Positions 1 to 9,257 are shown, numbered from the stretch's first letter. The stretch: DNA of 56,302 nucleotides from Lachnospiraceae bacterium (GCA_016294075.1 JAEDCQ010000011.1:1-56302); one strand, 5' to 3'. The notes: a model not told the origin generated them from the sequence alone. Numbers and translations: made by a program.

Positions 1-28
1 TATTAAACGTTCATTTTAGATATTTAAC

Positions 29-45
29 CTGTCTACTTGACAGGG
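29..45. other. Perfect hairpin downstream of the cell-wall hydrolase gene
   Basis: The arms CCTGTC and GACAGG flank a five-base loop just past the stop of the minus-strand hydrolase gene at 101. There is no clear T-run on either side, so terminator function is only possible. Nothing else is visible in the first 100 bases. Confidence 0.4.
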
Positions 46-100
46 GGCATATCACATCACTCTCTTATCTTTTTGTTTATAAATTATATTTTAAAATTAT

Positions 101-1189
101 TTACCAGAATACATGGTCTCCGATAATAATACCCTCGCGATTTCCTGCACGTCTGAAATGTGTTGCAGTTCCTACATTTGTCGCGCCGTTGATTGCTTCT
201 CTTGCCGCCTGTAAGCAGGAATCACTGACGCCAAGTGCAAGCCTTTGTTCCACTTTGCCGCTTCCTGCGGGAGTAAACTGTCCGGAAGCATAAATTACAC
301 CGCCGATGGTATTCGGATAAGCACCGCTTCGTACACGATTCATTACGACAGCCGCTACCGCCAGCTTACCTTCATACGGCTGATTGCCGGCTTCGCACTG
401 AACCAAAGCGCCCAAAAGGACATCATCGGTTGTACCAACCGCTACAGCGCCTAAATTGGCGATTAATTTTGCTTTCTCTTCCCGCTCTCTTTTCTCACGC
501 TCTTTGATTTCATCATATGTTTCACCGTTATCCACGAGAAAACTGCAGCTTACGAATTCAGCGCTGATATATCCCAAATCGCCTTCAAATTCAATTGCAA
601 CCCAATCTTCGGTTGTCTCTTCCACAACCGCTTCAATTTCATCATTTTTTTTAACCAGACCGTATACACCTGCATCCTCACTCGGTCCCTTTCTGACACG
701 CAGTGCATCCGCATTCACCGTAGCAATCGTCCTGCCTACGCTTTCTGCCAGCTCCTCTGCGTCTTCTCCGAAAAGAAGATATTCGTTACTTGCCCAGCCA
801 ACCAAATTACCTGATTTAATTTTCGTCCAGCCTTCCGTGGTTTCCAGAATCTCGCCACCGCAATCGGCATACAATAAACCGATCTTTTCCGCTTCCTCGC
901 TTGCTTCTGCCCTCACATTCAATGAGTTTACAACATCCGCCATAACAAGACCGGACCTTTGCGACTCTTCCTCACTATCCTCCTGCTGCGCATCATTGTG
1001 CTCGGAGGACTGTGCCGCATACTCTTCAAAGCCCTCTAATACTTCTGCTGCACCGACATTCATTTTAATTACATGGTCGGCACCTGCTGCCATGGCGGGA
1101 ACATTTCCCATCAGAGCAAGCGACATTGCACCTGCCGTCACTCTGGTAAGAACACGAAGCAGCCTGCTTTTTCTGCTATTTGTTCCCAT
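101..1189 (-). CDS. Secreted SleB-like cell-wall hydrolase with two SH3 domains
   Basis: This 362-residue exported protein probably cuts peptidoglycan. Residues 1-35 form a signal peptide (basic start, hydrophobic core, cleavage near AMA-AG). An acidic linker follows, then two bacterial SH3 domains at about 85-139 and 156-215, each with the repeat core LNVRAEAS or LRVRKGPS, which normally bind the wall. A charged helix spans 225-245. Residues 255-362 match the Hydrolase_2/SleB catalytic fold, with VQCEAGNQPYEGK carrying the likely catalytic Glu266. SleB proteins are known as spore-cortex lytic enzymes, but in Clostridia this architecture is also found in vegetative cells, so a germination role is not assured. 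The ATG has a GAGAGG ribosome-binding site, and a strong promoter lies at 1306-1334. Confidence 0.85.
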   Translation of the reverse strand: MGTNSRKSRLLRVLTRVTAGAMSLALMGNVPAMAAGADHVIKMNVGAAEVLEGFEEYAAQSSEHNDAQQEDSEEESQRSGLVMADVVNSLNVRAEASEEAEKIGLLYADCGGEILETTEGWTKIKSGNLVGWASNEYLLFGEDAEELAESVGRTIATVNADALRVRKGPSEDAGVYGLVKKNDEIEAVVEETTEDWVAIEFEGDLGYISAEFVSCSFLVDNGETYDEIKEREKREREEKAKLIANLGAVAVGTTDDVLLGALVQCEAGNQPYEGKLAVAAVVMNRVRSGAYPNTIGGVIYASGQFTPAGSGKVEQRLALGVSDSCLQAAREAINGATNVGTATHFRRAGNREGIIIGDHVFW

Positions 1190-1305
1190 GATTACCTCTC
1201 ATTGCCATATACCATTTTATATTTCTCTGATTTATGGCACACAATTATTAAATTCTATTTCAATACAATTAAGAATATTACAAAAATATTAACAAGGTAT
1301 CACGT

Positions 1306-1334
1306 ATAGTAGCAAAATATGCAGAATTTGTCAA
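1306..1334 (-). promoter_or_regulatory. Sigma-A-type promoter for the hydrolase gene
   Basis: On the minus strand TTGACA (1329-1334) and TACTAT (1306-1311) are separated by 17 bases. They lie between proC and the hydrolase gene, which would then have a leader of about 110 bases. Confidence 0.6.
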
Positions 1335-1336
1335 GT

Positions 1337-2131
1337 TTACAATTCTTTCGAGCGCTCGATGCAGCGAATAACGGCATCCATAACAGCGGCGCGCATGCCT
1401 TTTTCCTCTAAAACACGTACTGCGGCAATAGTGGTACCGGCCGGAGAGCAGACCATATCCTTTAGTTCACCGGGGTGTTTGCCGGTTTCGAGTAATAGTT
1501 TGGCACTACCCATAACTGCCTGGGCAGCAAAGTCGTATGCCTGCCTGCGAGGCATCCCCATTTCTACAGCTGCATCTGCCATAGCTTCAATGAACATGAA
1601 TACATAAGCAGGAGCACTTCCACTGATGCCAACGACTACATCCATGAGTTTTTCAGGTACTTCCTGTGCTTTTCCAACACAGGAGAATAACTGCAGGGCA
1701 TAGGATTTTTCTTCATCGGATACAAGAGAGCTGAAGCAGATTCCTGTACATCCTTCGCCAACAAGAGCCGGTGTATTCGGCATACAGCGCACGATTTTAT
1801 GTTCACAGCCAAAGGCAGCTTCAAGCCACTGCATGGACTTGCCGGCAGCAATGGATATAATCAGTTTTTCCTGTGTGCATACATCCTTGATTTCTTCAAT
1901 TACGTCTGCCAGAATCTGCGGCTTCACGGAAAGTAAAATTACATCTGCGTCTTCCGCTACCTCTTTGTTATCCCGCTTCACATGAATGCCATACTTTTCG
2001 GATGCTTTTGAGAGCATCGATTCATCCCTGCCGGACGCTGTTACATCCTCTTTTACAACAAATTCGCTGCTTAAAATTCCTCCCAAAATGGCTTCAGCCA
2101 TATTTCCGAATCCAATAATTCCTAATTTCAT
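1337..2131 (-). CDS. proC: Pyrroline-5-carboxylate reductase
   Basis: This is the last step of proline synthesis, reducing pyrroline-5-carboxylate with NAD(P)H in the cytoplasm. The N-terminus has the Rossmann motif GIIGFGNMAEAILGG and the C-terminal dimerisation part has the family block SGSAPAYVFMFIEAMADAAV, followed by SPAGTTIAAVRVLE. The length of 264 residues is normal for ProC. I chose the ATG at 2131, which has an AGAGGG ribosome-binding site about ten bases upstream. The longer reading frame from a GTG at 2176 adds 15 residues that do not match the family. The gene appears to stand alone; no proA or proB is nearby. Confidence 0.93.
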   Translation of the reverse strand: MKLGIIGFGNMAEAILGGILSSEFVVKEDVTASGRDESMLSKASEKYGIHVKRDNKEVAEDADVILLSVKPQILADVIEEIKDVCTQEKLIISIAAGKSMQWLEAAFGCEHKIVRCMPNTPALVGEGCTGICFSSLVSDEEKSYALQLFSCVGKAQEVPEKLMDVVVGISGSAPAYVFMFIEAMADAAVEMGMPRRQAYDFAAQAVMGSAKLLLETGKHPGELKDMVCSPAGTTIAAVRVLEEKGMRAAVMDAVIRCIERSKEL

Positions 2132-2285
2132 TTTAATTATACCCTCTGCTTTCTCAATATTTATGTATTTATACACTAATCATTATTTTACAATTTAATA
2201 TATTTTACTTGCATCAGAATTTGTATTTTCAGTGCCTGTATATTTTCTCTATTCAGCATATTAATCTTATTTTCGATATTTTCTG

Positions 2286-2314
2286 TCGACATTACTTCTA
2301 ATATGATATATATT
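2286..2314 (+). promoter_or_regulatory. Candidate promoter for the small hydrophobic peptide
   Basis: TCGACA (2286-2291) and TATATT (2309-2314) are spaced 17 bases apart. The predicted start near 2321 would place the hairpin at 2329-2348 at the very 5' end of the transcript. Confidence 0.45.
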
Positions 2315-2328
2315 ATATATGCTATCGA

Positions 2329-2348
2329 CTCTTTCCCATGGGAAGGAG
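2329..2348 (+). promoter_or_regulatory. Hairpin that can hide the ribosome-binding site
   Basis: CTCTTTCC (2329-2336) can pair with GGAAGGAG (2341-2348) around a CATG tetraloop, with one G-U pair. The right arm contains most of the very strong Shine-Dalgarno sequence AAGGAGGTGA (2343-2352) of the peptide that starts at 2358. Confidence 0.55.
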
Positions 2349-2357
2349 GTGAACCAA

Positions 2358-2492
2358 ATGGATATATTCACTTCATTCATATTATCCGTCATAGCAAGTG
2401 TAAATTTTTTTGTATTATGCTTCCTATGCCTTCCTGCGCTTCTGTCTGTACGCTTCATACATCAAAACGGATGCTGCGATGGCTGCATTTAA
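2358..2492 (+). CDS. Small hydrophobic peptide, type I toxin-like
   Basis: This open frame encodes 44 residues with an almost perfect Shine-Dalgarno six bases before ATG. Residues 3-31 are strongly hydrophobic and should form one membrane span; the tail is short, with one Arg, one His and four Cys near the end (NGCCDGCI). The start MDIFTSFILSVIASV looks like small membrane peptides common in Clostridia that are often annotated as holin-like or type I toxins (recalled, not searched). The tail differs from what I remember of those, so a frameshifted relic is possible. The last 69 bases overlap the 3' end of the minus-strand rRNA methyltransferase gene. A gene with so strong a ribosome site and a masking hairpin is unlikely to be chance. 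Confidence 0.5.
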   Translation: MDIFTSFILSVIASVNFFVLCFLCLPALLSVRFIHQNGCCDGCI

Positions 2493-3203
2493 TGATTCTA
2501 CCTGCCCCTCCATCGGAATCTTTATACAGGTATCGGCTAACGCGGCTGTTTCATCCGTCAATCCGTTTCCTTCATTCCCGATTAAAAATCCGATACCGCC
2601 ATCTGCGGAATAATCAGCTTCGTCATAAAATACGGCTCCGTTAAGATGTGCCGCATAAAAACGGATACCTTTTTCCTTCAGATATATAATTGTTTCCTTT
2701 AACTCATCCGTATAAAGAAACGGCATTCTGTACAGGGAACCCATTGTAGAACGGATGGTTTTGGGATTATAAATATCCACACATCCTTTGCTTAAAATAA
2801 TACCGTCTATTCCTGCGCCCTCTCCGGTGCGCATAATCGTACCTAAGTTGCCGGGGTCCTGTATATCCTCCAACAGCATCAAAGTAGGATTTTCCTTTTT
2901 TAGTAAATTTTCAAGCGTATAATCCATTCGTTCCATTACACACAGAATTCCCTGTGGCGTCATTGTATCACTGATTTTTTCAAATACATATCCGGGTACG
3001 GTTTCAAAGCCTGTTTTATTTAGTTTTTCACGGCAGGCCTCCGTTGCAAAAAAGGACTCGGAAACAAAAACCTTCCGAATCCTGTTTATAGGAGCCTCCA
3101 GAAACATTTTGGTTCCTTCCGCCAAAAAAACACCGTCTTCCCTGCGTGCCTTTGCCTTCCGGTTCCATGTTGCCAATTCTTTTATCTGCTTATTTGTAAT
3201 CAA
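2424..3203 (-). CDS. TrmH/SpoU-family RNA 2'-O-methyltransferase
   Basis: This 259-residue enzyme belongs to the SPOUT superfamily and should 2'-O-methylate a ribose in rRNA or tRNA using S-adenosylmethionine. The three family motifs are present in order: LLEDIQDPGNLGTIMRTGEG, IGNEGNGLTDE and the knot segment IPMEGQVESLNAAIAASV. Residues 1-100 form an L30e-like substrate-binding domain, as in RlmB-type enzymes. The start is a TTG at 3203, preceded at good distance by GGGAG; there is no in-frame ATG near. It lies 21 bases after pfkA and is likely the last gene of the dnaE-pfkA-trmH operon. The exact RNA target cannot be read from sequence. Confidence 0.88.
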   Translation of the reverse strand: MITNKQIKELATWNRKAKARREDGVFLAEGTKMFLEAPINRIRKVFVSESFFATEACREKLNKTGFETVPGYVFEKISDTMTPQGILCVMERMDYTLENLLKKENPTLMLLEDIQDPGNLGTIMRTGEGAGIDGIILSKGCVDIYNPKTIRSTMGSLYRMPFLYTDELKETIIYLKEKGIRFYAAHLNGAVFYDEADYSADGGIGFLIGNEGNGLTDETAALADTCIKIPMEGQVESLNAAIAASVLMYEAYRQKRRKA

Positions 3204-3224
3204 AATGCTTCTCCCTCTGCAAGC

Positions 3225-4205
3225 CTATAGTGAGGCTGATAACAGCTTACTTACCTGATACTGATATTCCGGAATATCCTTCTGCATTGCAAGTGCATCA
3301 TCAATATCAAAATCCGTAAATTCCCCATGCTGATAACCCACTACACGATTTGTCTTACCCTGACAGAGAATATCAGCGGCATACGCACCCATGATAGAAG
3401 CATAGAAACGGTCCTTACACGTCGGACTGCCTCCTCGCTGCATATAGCCTAAAATAGTAGCTCTTGTTTCAATTCCGGTTGCAGCTTCAATTCTTCTTGC
3501 CATAGAGGTAGAGTGACCGATGCCTTCGGCATTGATAATAATATGATGTGTCTTGCCTCTCTTACGGTTATGGATAATATTATTGATAATTCCCTGTTCA
3601 TTATAGTCATATTTTTCAGGAAGAAGAATATCCTCTGCGCCGTTTGCCACACCACACCAAAGTGCAATATATCCTGCGTTTCTTCCCATTACTTCAATAA
3701 TGCTGCAGCGCTCATGGCTTGATGAGGTATCACGCACCTTATCAATTGCCTGCATCGCTGTATTAATTGCGGTATCAAACCCGATTGTATAATCGGTACA
3801 TGCAATATCCAAATCAATAGTACCCGGAATTCCGATTGTATTAATACCCTGCTTGGATAATGCCTGTGCACCACGATAGGAGCCGTCACCACCGATTACA
3901 ACAACGCCGTCAATTCCATGCTTTCTACAGATTTCAGCGCCTTTTTTCTGTCCTTCCTCTGTCCGGAATTCAGAGCAGCGTGCAGTTCCCAGAATGGTAC
4001 CGCCGCGCTGGATAATATCGGATACGCTGGATGCCTTCATATCTACAATTTCTTCGTTTAATAATCCCTGATAACCTTTTTTAATACCTTTAACATTTAC
4101 GCCATTCATAATGGCTTTTCGAATGACCGCACGAATTGCAGCATTCATACCCGGTGCATCACCACCGCTTGTTAAGACACCGATTGTTTTAATCTCACTA
4201 GACAT
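3225..4205 (-). CDS. pfkA: ATP-dependent 6-phosphofructokinase
   Basis: It phosphorylates fructose-6-phosphate in glycolysis. At 326 residues it is close to the usual length of about 320. GGDAPGMNAAIRA and GGDGS are the nucleotide-binding motifs; Gly rather than Asp in GGDGS points to ATP rather than pyrophosphate as donor. The catalytic segment reads PGTIDLDIACTDYTIGFDTA, which keeps both aspartates of the usual TIDND but has Leu for Asn. EVMGRNAGYIA and the GGSPTCKDR stretch form the substrate and effector sites. The start has a strong AGGAGGAAGG ribosome site. dnaE lies 94 bases upstream, an arrangement common in Firmicutes. Confidence 0.95.
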   Translation of the reverse strand: MSSEIKTIGVLTSGGDAPGMNAAIRAVIRKAIMNGVNVKGIKKGYQGLLNEEIVDMKASSVSDIIQRGGTILGTARCSEFRTEEGQKKGAEICRKHGIDGVVVIGGDGSYRGAQALSKQGINTIGIPGTIDLDIACTDYTIGFDTAINTAMQAIDKVRDTSSSHERCSIIEVMGRNAGYIALWCGVANGAEDILLPEKYDYNEQGIINNIIHNRKRGKTHHIIINAEGIGHSTSMARRIEAATGIETRATILGYMQRGGSPTCKDRFYASIMGAYAADILCQGKTNRVVGYQHGEFTDFDIDDALAMQKDIPEYQYQVSKLLSASL

Positions 4206-4299
4206 TTTTCCTTCCTCCTGTGCCTGTTTCGCCTATATTCTAATCTATTTTGCGTCGGTTTTCAACTGTTTAACGGATCAGAACTCTTCTCTGCACAAT

Positions 4300-7200
4300 C
4301 TAAATCAATTTAATATTTTCTGCTCCAAAACGTTCTTCTAATGCGTTAAGCAACTCTTTATCTGCCGATACATTCTGATTCGACGGCAGTTCCTTTTTCA
4401 TTCTCGGTTCTCTGATATAAATTACGACCGAATCCTTCCCCTCGGAATTTTGCATAATCTTATGCATATCCGAAACAGCAGCCTCATATTCCTCCTTGGA
4501 AGCAAACTGAATCCACAATTTTCTCGGAACATCCTCAAAGGCTGTTACCTCTTCGCAAATCAGCTTACCGTCGCGTTCCTCTTCTCCCGAAACCCGGCCT
4601 GATAAAAATACCTTACTGTCCTCAAAAAGAAGACTGCCGTATTTACTGTATGTTTTCGGAAATACAATTACCTCAATGCTTCCCAGAAGATCCTCCAGCG
4701 TCAAAAATGCCATCACCTGTTCATTTTTGGTGTACTTAATCTTCTTTTCCGTCACAATACCGCCGATAGTGGTTCTCATGCCGTCCGTAAGATGCATGGA
4801 ATGCGTTTCCTCATCCAACAGAAAATCCATCGTTGTATTTTTAATATTCTTACGCCAGAGAGCTTCATACTCTTCGAGAGGATGACCGCTTACATAAATT
4901 CCCAGTACTTCTTTTTCAAAAGCTAACCTCATCTCCTTTGAGTATTCCCCGACATCCGGAAGCTTAATATCAAATTCTTCCTTCTGTTCCTCGGAGGCAA
5001 TGTCAAACAGCGTCATCTGACCGGCCATATTATTTTTTTTATCATTTGTTATCCGGTCCAGAATCCGAACATAAACACTCATGAACTGCTTTCTTGTTCC
5101 GCCCAGACTGTCAAAAGCGCCTGCCTTAATCAGATTTTCAATGACACGCTTATTTAATTCTCCATCTATGTTGCGGGAAATAAAGTCTTCCAGATTCTGA
5201 TAGAGTCCGTGACTGTTCCTTTCTGATACAATCTGCTCAATAACCGGTCTTCCGATGCCCTTTATTGCCGTAAGCGCATACCGGATGGATTTACCGTATA
5301 CGGAAAACCCGGCCTCTCCCTGATTTATATCGGGAGGAAGAATGGATATTCCCATTCCCTTACACGCCAGTATATACTCCGAAACCTTTCCGGAATTATC
5401 AATTACGGATGTAAGCAGGGCTGCCATAAATTCAACAGGATAGTAATATTTTAAATATGCCGTCTGATAAGAAACAACCGCATAACAGGCCGCATGCGAT
5501 TTATTAAAAGCATATTTGGCAAAATCCATCATCTCATCATAGATTTTTAACGCAACGCTTTCGGGAATTCCCTTTTTCACACATCCCGGAACATTTTCCT
5601 CCTCATTGCCGTAAACAAAATTTTTACGTTCCTGCTCCATGACATGCTGCTTTTTTTTACTCATCGCACGACGAACCAAATCGCTTCGTCCAAGCGTATA
5701 ACCACCCAAATCACGTACAATCTGCATAACCTGTTCCTGATATACAATACAGCCGTATGTAGGTGACAATATCGGTTCCAGCTCCTTACAGGAATACGTT
5801 ATTTCTTCATTACTGTTTTTTCCTTTTATATATTTGGGAATGAAATCCATAGGTCCGGGACGGTAAAGAGAGATACCGGCAATGATATCCTCAAGACTTT
5901 TAGGCCTTAGTTCCTTCATAAAGTTTTTCATTCCACCGCTTTCAAGCTGGAATACCCCATCCGTCTTACCGGTTCCGATAGAAGCAAGGACTTCTGAGTC
6001 ATTATAATCAATATGATCCATATCCAAAAGAATACCGGTTGTCTTCTCAACATTCCGGACTGCATTCTGAATAACAGTCAGTGTGCGCAGCCCAAGGAAA
6101 TCCATTTTTAACAGACCGAGTTCCTCTAAGGTCGTCATTGTAAACTGTGTTGTAATGGAGCCATCCGAACCTCTTGAGAGAGGAACAAACTCATCTGCCG
6201 CCTTGGGACAGATAACAACGCCGGCCGCATGCATGGAGGTATGTCGTGGCAGACCTTCCAGCCTTTTTGACATATCAATCAGAGTTTTTACCTGTTCATC
6301 CTGCTCATAAAGTTTTCTTAAATCCGGATTTAATTCAAGTGCGCGATCTAGGGTAATGTTTAATTCATTGGGAATCATTTTAGCAATTCCATCTACATAA
6401 GAATACGGCAAATCCATAACGCGTCCCACATCACGGATAACACCCTTTGCCGCCATCGTACCAAATGTTACAATCTGTACAACCTTGTCTGCTCCGTATT
6501 TTTCGCCGACATAATCAATTACCTCCTGCCTTCTTTCAAAGCAGAAATCGATATCGATATCCGGCATGGAAACACGCTCAGGATTCAAAAATCTTTCAAA
6601 TAACAGTTGATATTTTACAGGATCTATATTGGTAATATGCAGGCAGTACGATACAATGCTTCCGGCTGCGGAGCCTCGTCCCGGTCCAACCGGTATTCCC
6701 TGTTTTCTGGCATAATTGATAAAATCCCAAACGATCAGGAAGTAATCTACATATCCCATCCGTTTAATAGTAGCAAGTTCATAATCCAGACGCTTCTTTA
6801 ATGTTCCGTCATCCTTTGGATATCGCTCCTGCAGGCCCTGATTGCACAATGCATTCAGATAGCTCCACGAATCATAGCCTTCCGGGACCTCAAAATGTGG
6901 CAGCTTTGTTTCTCCAAAGGTAATCTCCACATGACAGCGGTCTGCAATTTTCTGTGTATTTTCAATCGCCTCCTGCGCATACGGAAACAGCCCGCGCATT
7001 TCCTCTTCTGTCTTAACATAATACTGACCTCCCTCGTAGCGCATACGGTCTTCATCACTCAACTTTTTGCCGGTCTGGATGCAAAGCAATATATCATGCG
7101 GCAGAACATCATCTTCATATGTGTAATGCACGTCGTTTGTTGCAACAAGCGGTATATTAAGTTCACGGCTCATGGAATACAGCGTCATATTAACCTGCTT

Positions 7201-7749
7201 CTGCTCCGGTATTCCATGGTCCTGTAATTCCAGAAAGTAATTGTTCTCTCCAAAACATTCCTTATACTTAAGGGCACACTGCTTGGCTTCATCAATCAAT
7301 CCCTTCTGAATAAGCCGGGGAACCTCTCCTGCCAGGCAGGCAGATAGCGCAATGATTCCCTCATGATATTCTCTAAGCACATCCATGTCCACACGTGGTC
7401 TGTAATAATATCCTTCCGTAAAACCTTTACTGACAATTTTTACAAGATTGGCATACCCTATATTATTCTCCGCAAGAAGAACCAGATGATGATAGCGGTC
7501 CTCTCCCCCGGTCAGTTCCTTATCAAACCGTGAATTTGGTGCAACATAGACTTCACATCCGATAATAGGATTAATTCCCGCTTCCTTTGCCGCACGGTAA
7601 AAATCTATTACACCGTACATGACTCCATGATCCGTAATTGCCGCACTGTTCATGCCCAATTCATTCACACGCTTTACGTATTCTTTTATTTTGTTCGAGC
7701 CGTCTAACAGACTGTATTCGGTATGTACATGTAAATGTGTAAATGCCAT
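4300..7749 (-). CDS. dnaE: DNA polymerase III alpha subunit
   Basis: This is a DnaE-type replicative polymerase subunit of about 1149 residues. The N-terminal PHP domain begins with HLHVHTEYSLLDGS. The palm carries the catalytic acids in PDIDIDF, preceded by GPGRGSAAGS, and the fingers/thumb region has the family block YRPGPMDFIPKYI. A helix-hairpin-helix region and an OB-fold (TTIGGIVTEKKIKY) lie towards the C-terminus. It is DnaE rather than PolC because it lacks the inserted exonuclease. The ATG at 7749 is preferred; an in-frame TTG at 7761 sits too close to the AAAGG sequence. First gene of the operon with pfkA and trmH. Confidence 0.95.
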   Translation of the reverse strand: MAFTHLHVHTEYSLLDGSNKIKEYVKRVNELGMNSAAITDHGVMYGVIDFYRAAKEAGINPIIGCEVYVAPNSRFDKELTGGEDRYHHLVLLAENNIGYANLVKIVSKGFTEGYYYRPRVDMDVLREYHEGIIALSACLAGEVPRLIQKGLIDEAKQCALKYKECFGENNYFLELQDHGIPEQKQVNMTLYSMSRELNIPLVATNDVHYTYEDDVLPHDILLCIQTGKKLSDEDRMRYEGGQYYVKTEEEMRGLFPYAQEAIENTQKIADRCHVEITFGETKLPHFEVPEGYDSWSYLNALCNQGLQERYPKDDGTLKKRLDYELATIKRMGYVDYFLIVWDFINYARKQGIPVGPGRGSAAGSIVSYCLHITNIDPVKYQLLFERFLNPERVSMPDIDIDFCFERRQEVIDYVGEKYGADKVVQIVTFGTMAAKGVIRDVGRVMDLPYSYVDGIAKMIPNELNITLDRALELNPDLRKLYEQDEQVKTLIDMSKRLEGLPRHTSMHAAGVVICPKAADEFVPLSRGSDGSITTQFTMTTLEELGLLKMDFLGLRTLTVIQNAVRNVEKTTGILLDMDHIDYNDSEVLASIGTGKTDGVFQLESGGMKNFMKELRPKSLEDIIAGISLYRPGPMDFIPKYIKGKNSNEEITYSCKELEPILSPTYGCIVYQEQVMQIVRDLGGYTLGRSDLVRRAMSKKKQHVMEQERKNFVYGNEEENVPGCVKKGIPESVALKIYDEMMDFAKYAFNKSHAACYAVVSYQTAYLKYYYPVEFMAALLTSVIDNSGKVSEYILACKGMGISILPPDINQGEAGFSVYGKSIRYALTAIKGIGRPVIEQIVSERNSHGLYQNLEDFISRNIDGELNKRVIENLIKAGAFDSLGGTRKQFMSVYVRILDRITNDKKNNMAGQMTLFDIASEEQKEEFDIKLPDVGEYSKEMRLAFEKEVLGIYVSGHPLEEYEALWRKNIKNTTMDFLLDEETHSMHLTDGMRTTIGGIVTEKKIKYTKNEQVMAFLTLEDLLGSIEVIVFPKTYSKYGSLLFEDSKVFLSGRVSGEEERDGKLICEEVTAFEDVPRKLWIQFASKEEYEAAVSDMHKIMQNSEGKDSVVIYIREPRMKKELPSNQNVSADKELLNALEERFGAENIKLI

Positions 7750-7847
7750 AGAAAAAACCAAACCTTTCCGTAATTCTTTACCTGTCTATTATACATTAAA
7801 ATCTGTTTCTTCTATATATATTATTTCATAATATTATTATTTTTTGC

Positions 7848-7878
7848 AAAAAAAGAGCCGCCCTATTTGCAGCAGCTC
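7848..7878 (-). terminator. Rho-independent terminator after the HD-GYP gene
   Basis: On the minus strand GAGCTGC pairs with GCGGCTC (one G-U pair) and is followed by seven T residues. It separates the HD-GYP gene from dnaE. Confidence 0.8.
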
Positions 7879-7908
7879 CTTTGCATTATATTAAATCGTA
7901 ATTTAACC

Positions 7909-8985
7909 CTATATTAATTTCGTAATTGTAATATCTTTCTCGCGTGACAAATCAATAAATTTATCACCACACTTAATCGTCGGTCTGGCTAAAGCCTGTT
8001 TATTAATATAAACTATTTCCCCTTCCATGCCATTACTTAAAAGTACACGGTTTAACATATATGTGTCCACGATTTTCTCTAAAAAGGTCATAAGCATCTT
8101 GGTATCGTATTTTTGCAATCCCTCTTTTTCAAAAACCTCAACTACCTGGAAAGGAGATAATGCTCCACGATATTTTCTGGCTGCCGTCGTAGCTTCATAT
8201 ACATCGGCAATTGCGGCAATTCGGGCAAATTTATCTATCTCATCACCCTTTAAGCCAATCGGATAACCGCTACCGTCATATCTTTCATGATGCATTAAAG
8301 CAGTATTCTTTATATGCGGGTCAATATCAAACTTCTTTAGAATATTATATCCTTCTATCGGATGCGTCTTAATCAGAGCAAATTCTTCATCTGTCAGTTT
8401 CGCTTCTTTCCGGATTACATTTTCCGGTATTTTTAGCTTGCCGATATCATGCAGAATACCACAGGTAAATGCAAGCTTCTGATCCTTTTCGGACATTCCG
8501 ACCCATTTTGCAATAACATTGCAGATTAATGCGACATTTAAGCTGTGCGCAAATGTCTGGTCATCGTACTGACGCATATTATGGATCATATCAAATACAT
8601 TGCTGTCCGTATGCTTATCCTCTAAAATCTGAATCGCATTATTTACCACAGCATCCACCGCACTGACTGTTGCATCCTCTGATACAATATCCGCCACAAG
8701 CACCTTCATCAACTCAACGTTATGTTCAAAGGCTTCCTTATATTCTATAAATTCCTCACTTTTGCGGAATCGTGAAGCATAAGAATCTTTTTCTTCGCCT
8801 GTTTTCACTTCCGGTATCTGGGTATCTTCTACACGAACAAAATAAATCGAGTAGATAGACAACTTCTTGATAGACTTTTCCGTCAACACCGTACCCGCCG
8901 GCAGAATCAGCTGATCCTGATAATTATATACATCACTGCTGAGTATCATCCCCGGTACTAATTCACTTGTTTTTACCCTCTTCAT
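7909..8985 (-). CDS. HD-GYP domain protein, probable cyclic-di-GMP phosphodiesterase
   Basis: The protein has about 358 residues. The first 75 or so resemble the N-terminal domain often found before HD-GYP (VKTSELVPGMILSSDVYN). The HD-GYP domain spans about 125-320 and keeps the metal ligands HDIGK and HH together with the signature HHERYDGSGYP; the first ligand His lies in TFAHSLN. Such proteins usually hydrolyse cyclic di-GMP. A short C-terminal domain follows. The gene is monocistronic, ended by the terminator at 7848-7878. Three in-frame ATGs (9009, 8997, 8985) sit in a 12-base tandem repeat; I prefer the last, which gives the family-like start MKRVKTSEL. Confidence 0.85.
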   Translation of the reverse strand: MKRVKTSELVPGMILSSDVYNYQDQLILPAGTVLTEKSIKKLSIYSIYFVRVEDTQIPEVKTGEEKDSYASRFRKSEEFIEYKEAFEHNVELMKVLVADIVSEDATVSAVDAVVNNAIQILEDKHTDSNVFDMIHNMRQYDDQTFAHSLNVALICNVIAKWVGMSEKDQKLAFTCGILHDIGKLKIPENVIRKEAKLTDEEFALIKTHPIEGYNILKKFDIDPHIKNTALMHHERYDGSGYPIGLKGDEIDKFARIAAIADVYEATTAARKYRGALSPFQVVEVFEKEGLQKYDTKMLMTFLEKIVDTYMLNRVLLSNGMEGEIVYINKQALARPTIKCGDKFIDLSREKDITITKLI

Positions 8986-9012
8986 CCTGCCTCTCATCCT
9001 GCCTCTCATTCT
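8983..9012 (-). repeat. 12-base tandem repeat carrying three alternative start codons
   Basis: The minus strand reads ATGAGAGGCAGG twice, then ATGAAG, after an imperfect earlier copy. Each ATG is preceded by a short purine-rich AGGCAG-like sequence, so each could start translation in the same frame. Confidence 0.6.
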
Positions 9013-9198
9013 GCCCTCATAAGCGACTTTTCACATAAATGTTTTAAATAATTCCAGAAACACACTTCCCTCAATATAACCTTCTGCTTAAAATTATAGA
9101 TATTATACAGTATATTGTCAAATAATATCGCAATTTGAATGTAATTATTTTGTAATTTTTAATATAAATGGACGTTTTTCTTTCTTTTAAAATAATAA

Positions 9199-9227
9199 TT
9201 GACAGTCTCCCTTGCTTGGTGTATGTT
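9199..9227 (+). promoter_or_regulatory. Promoter for the metK riboswitch transcript
   Basis: TTGACA (9199-9204) and TATGTT (9222-9227) are 17 bases apart. The transcript would start near 9234, just before the S-box. The rest of 9010-9198 is AT-rich and shows nothing else I can name. Confidence 0.65.
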
Positions 9228-9257
9228 AGTAGCAGATATCAAACTTCATATTGGTTT

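Noticed and set aside
456..1292. 278-codon open frame on the plus strand opposite the cell-wall hydrolase
   Set aside because: It is the antisense shadow of a clear domain-bearing gene; its product is Ser/Thr-rich with no family match and no ribosome site.
2334..2345. Operator palindrome TTCCCATGGGAA
   Set aside because: It lies after the likely transcription start and its right arm is the ribosome site, so an RNA hairpin explains it better than a protein-binding site.
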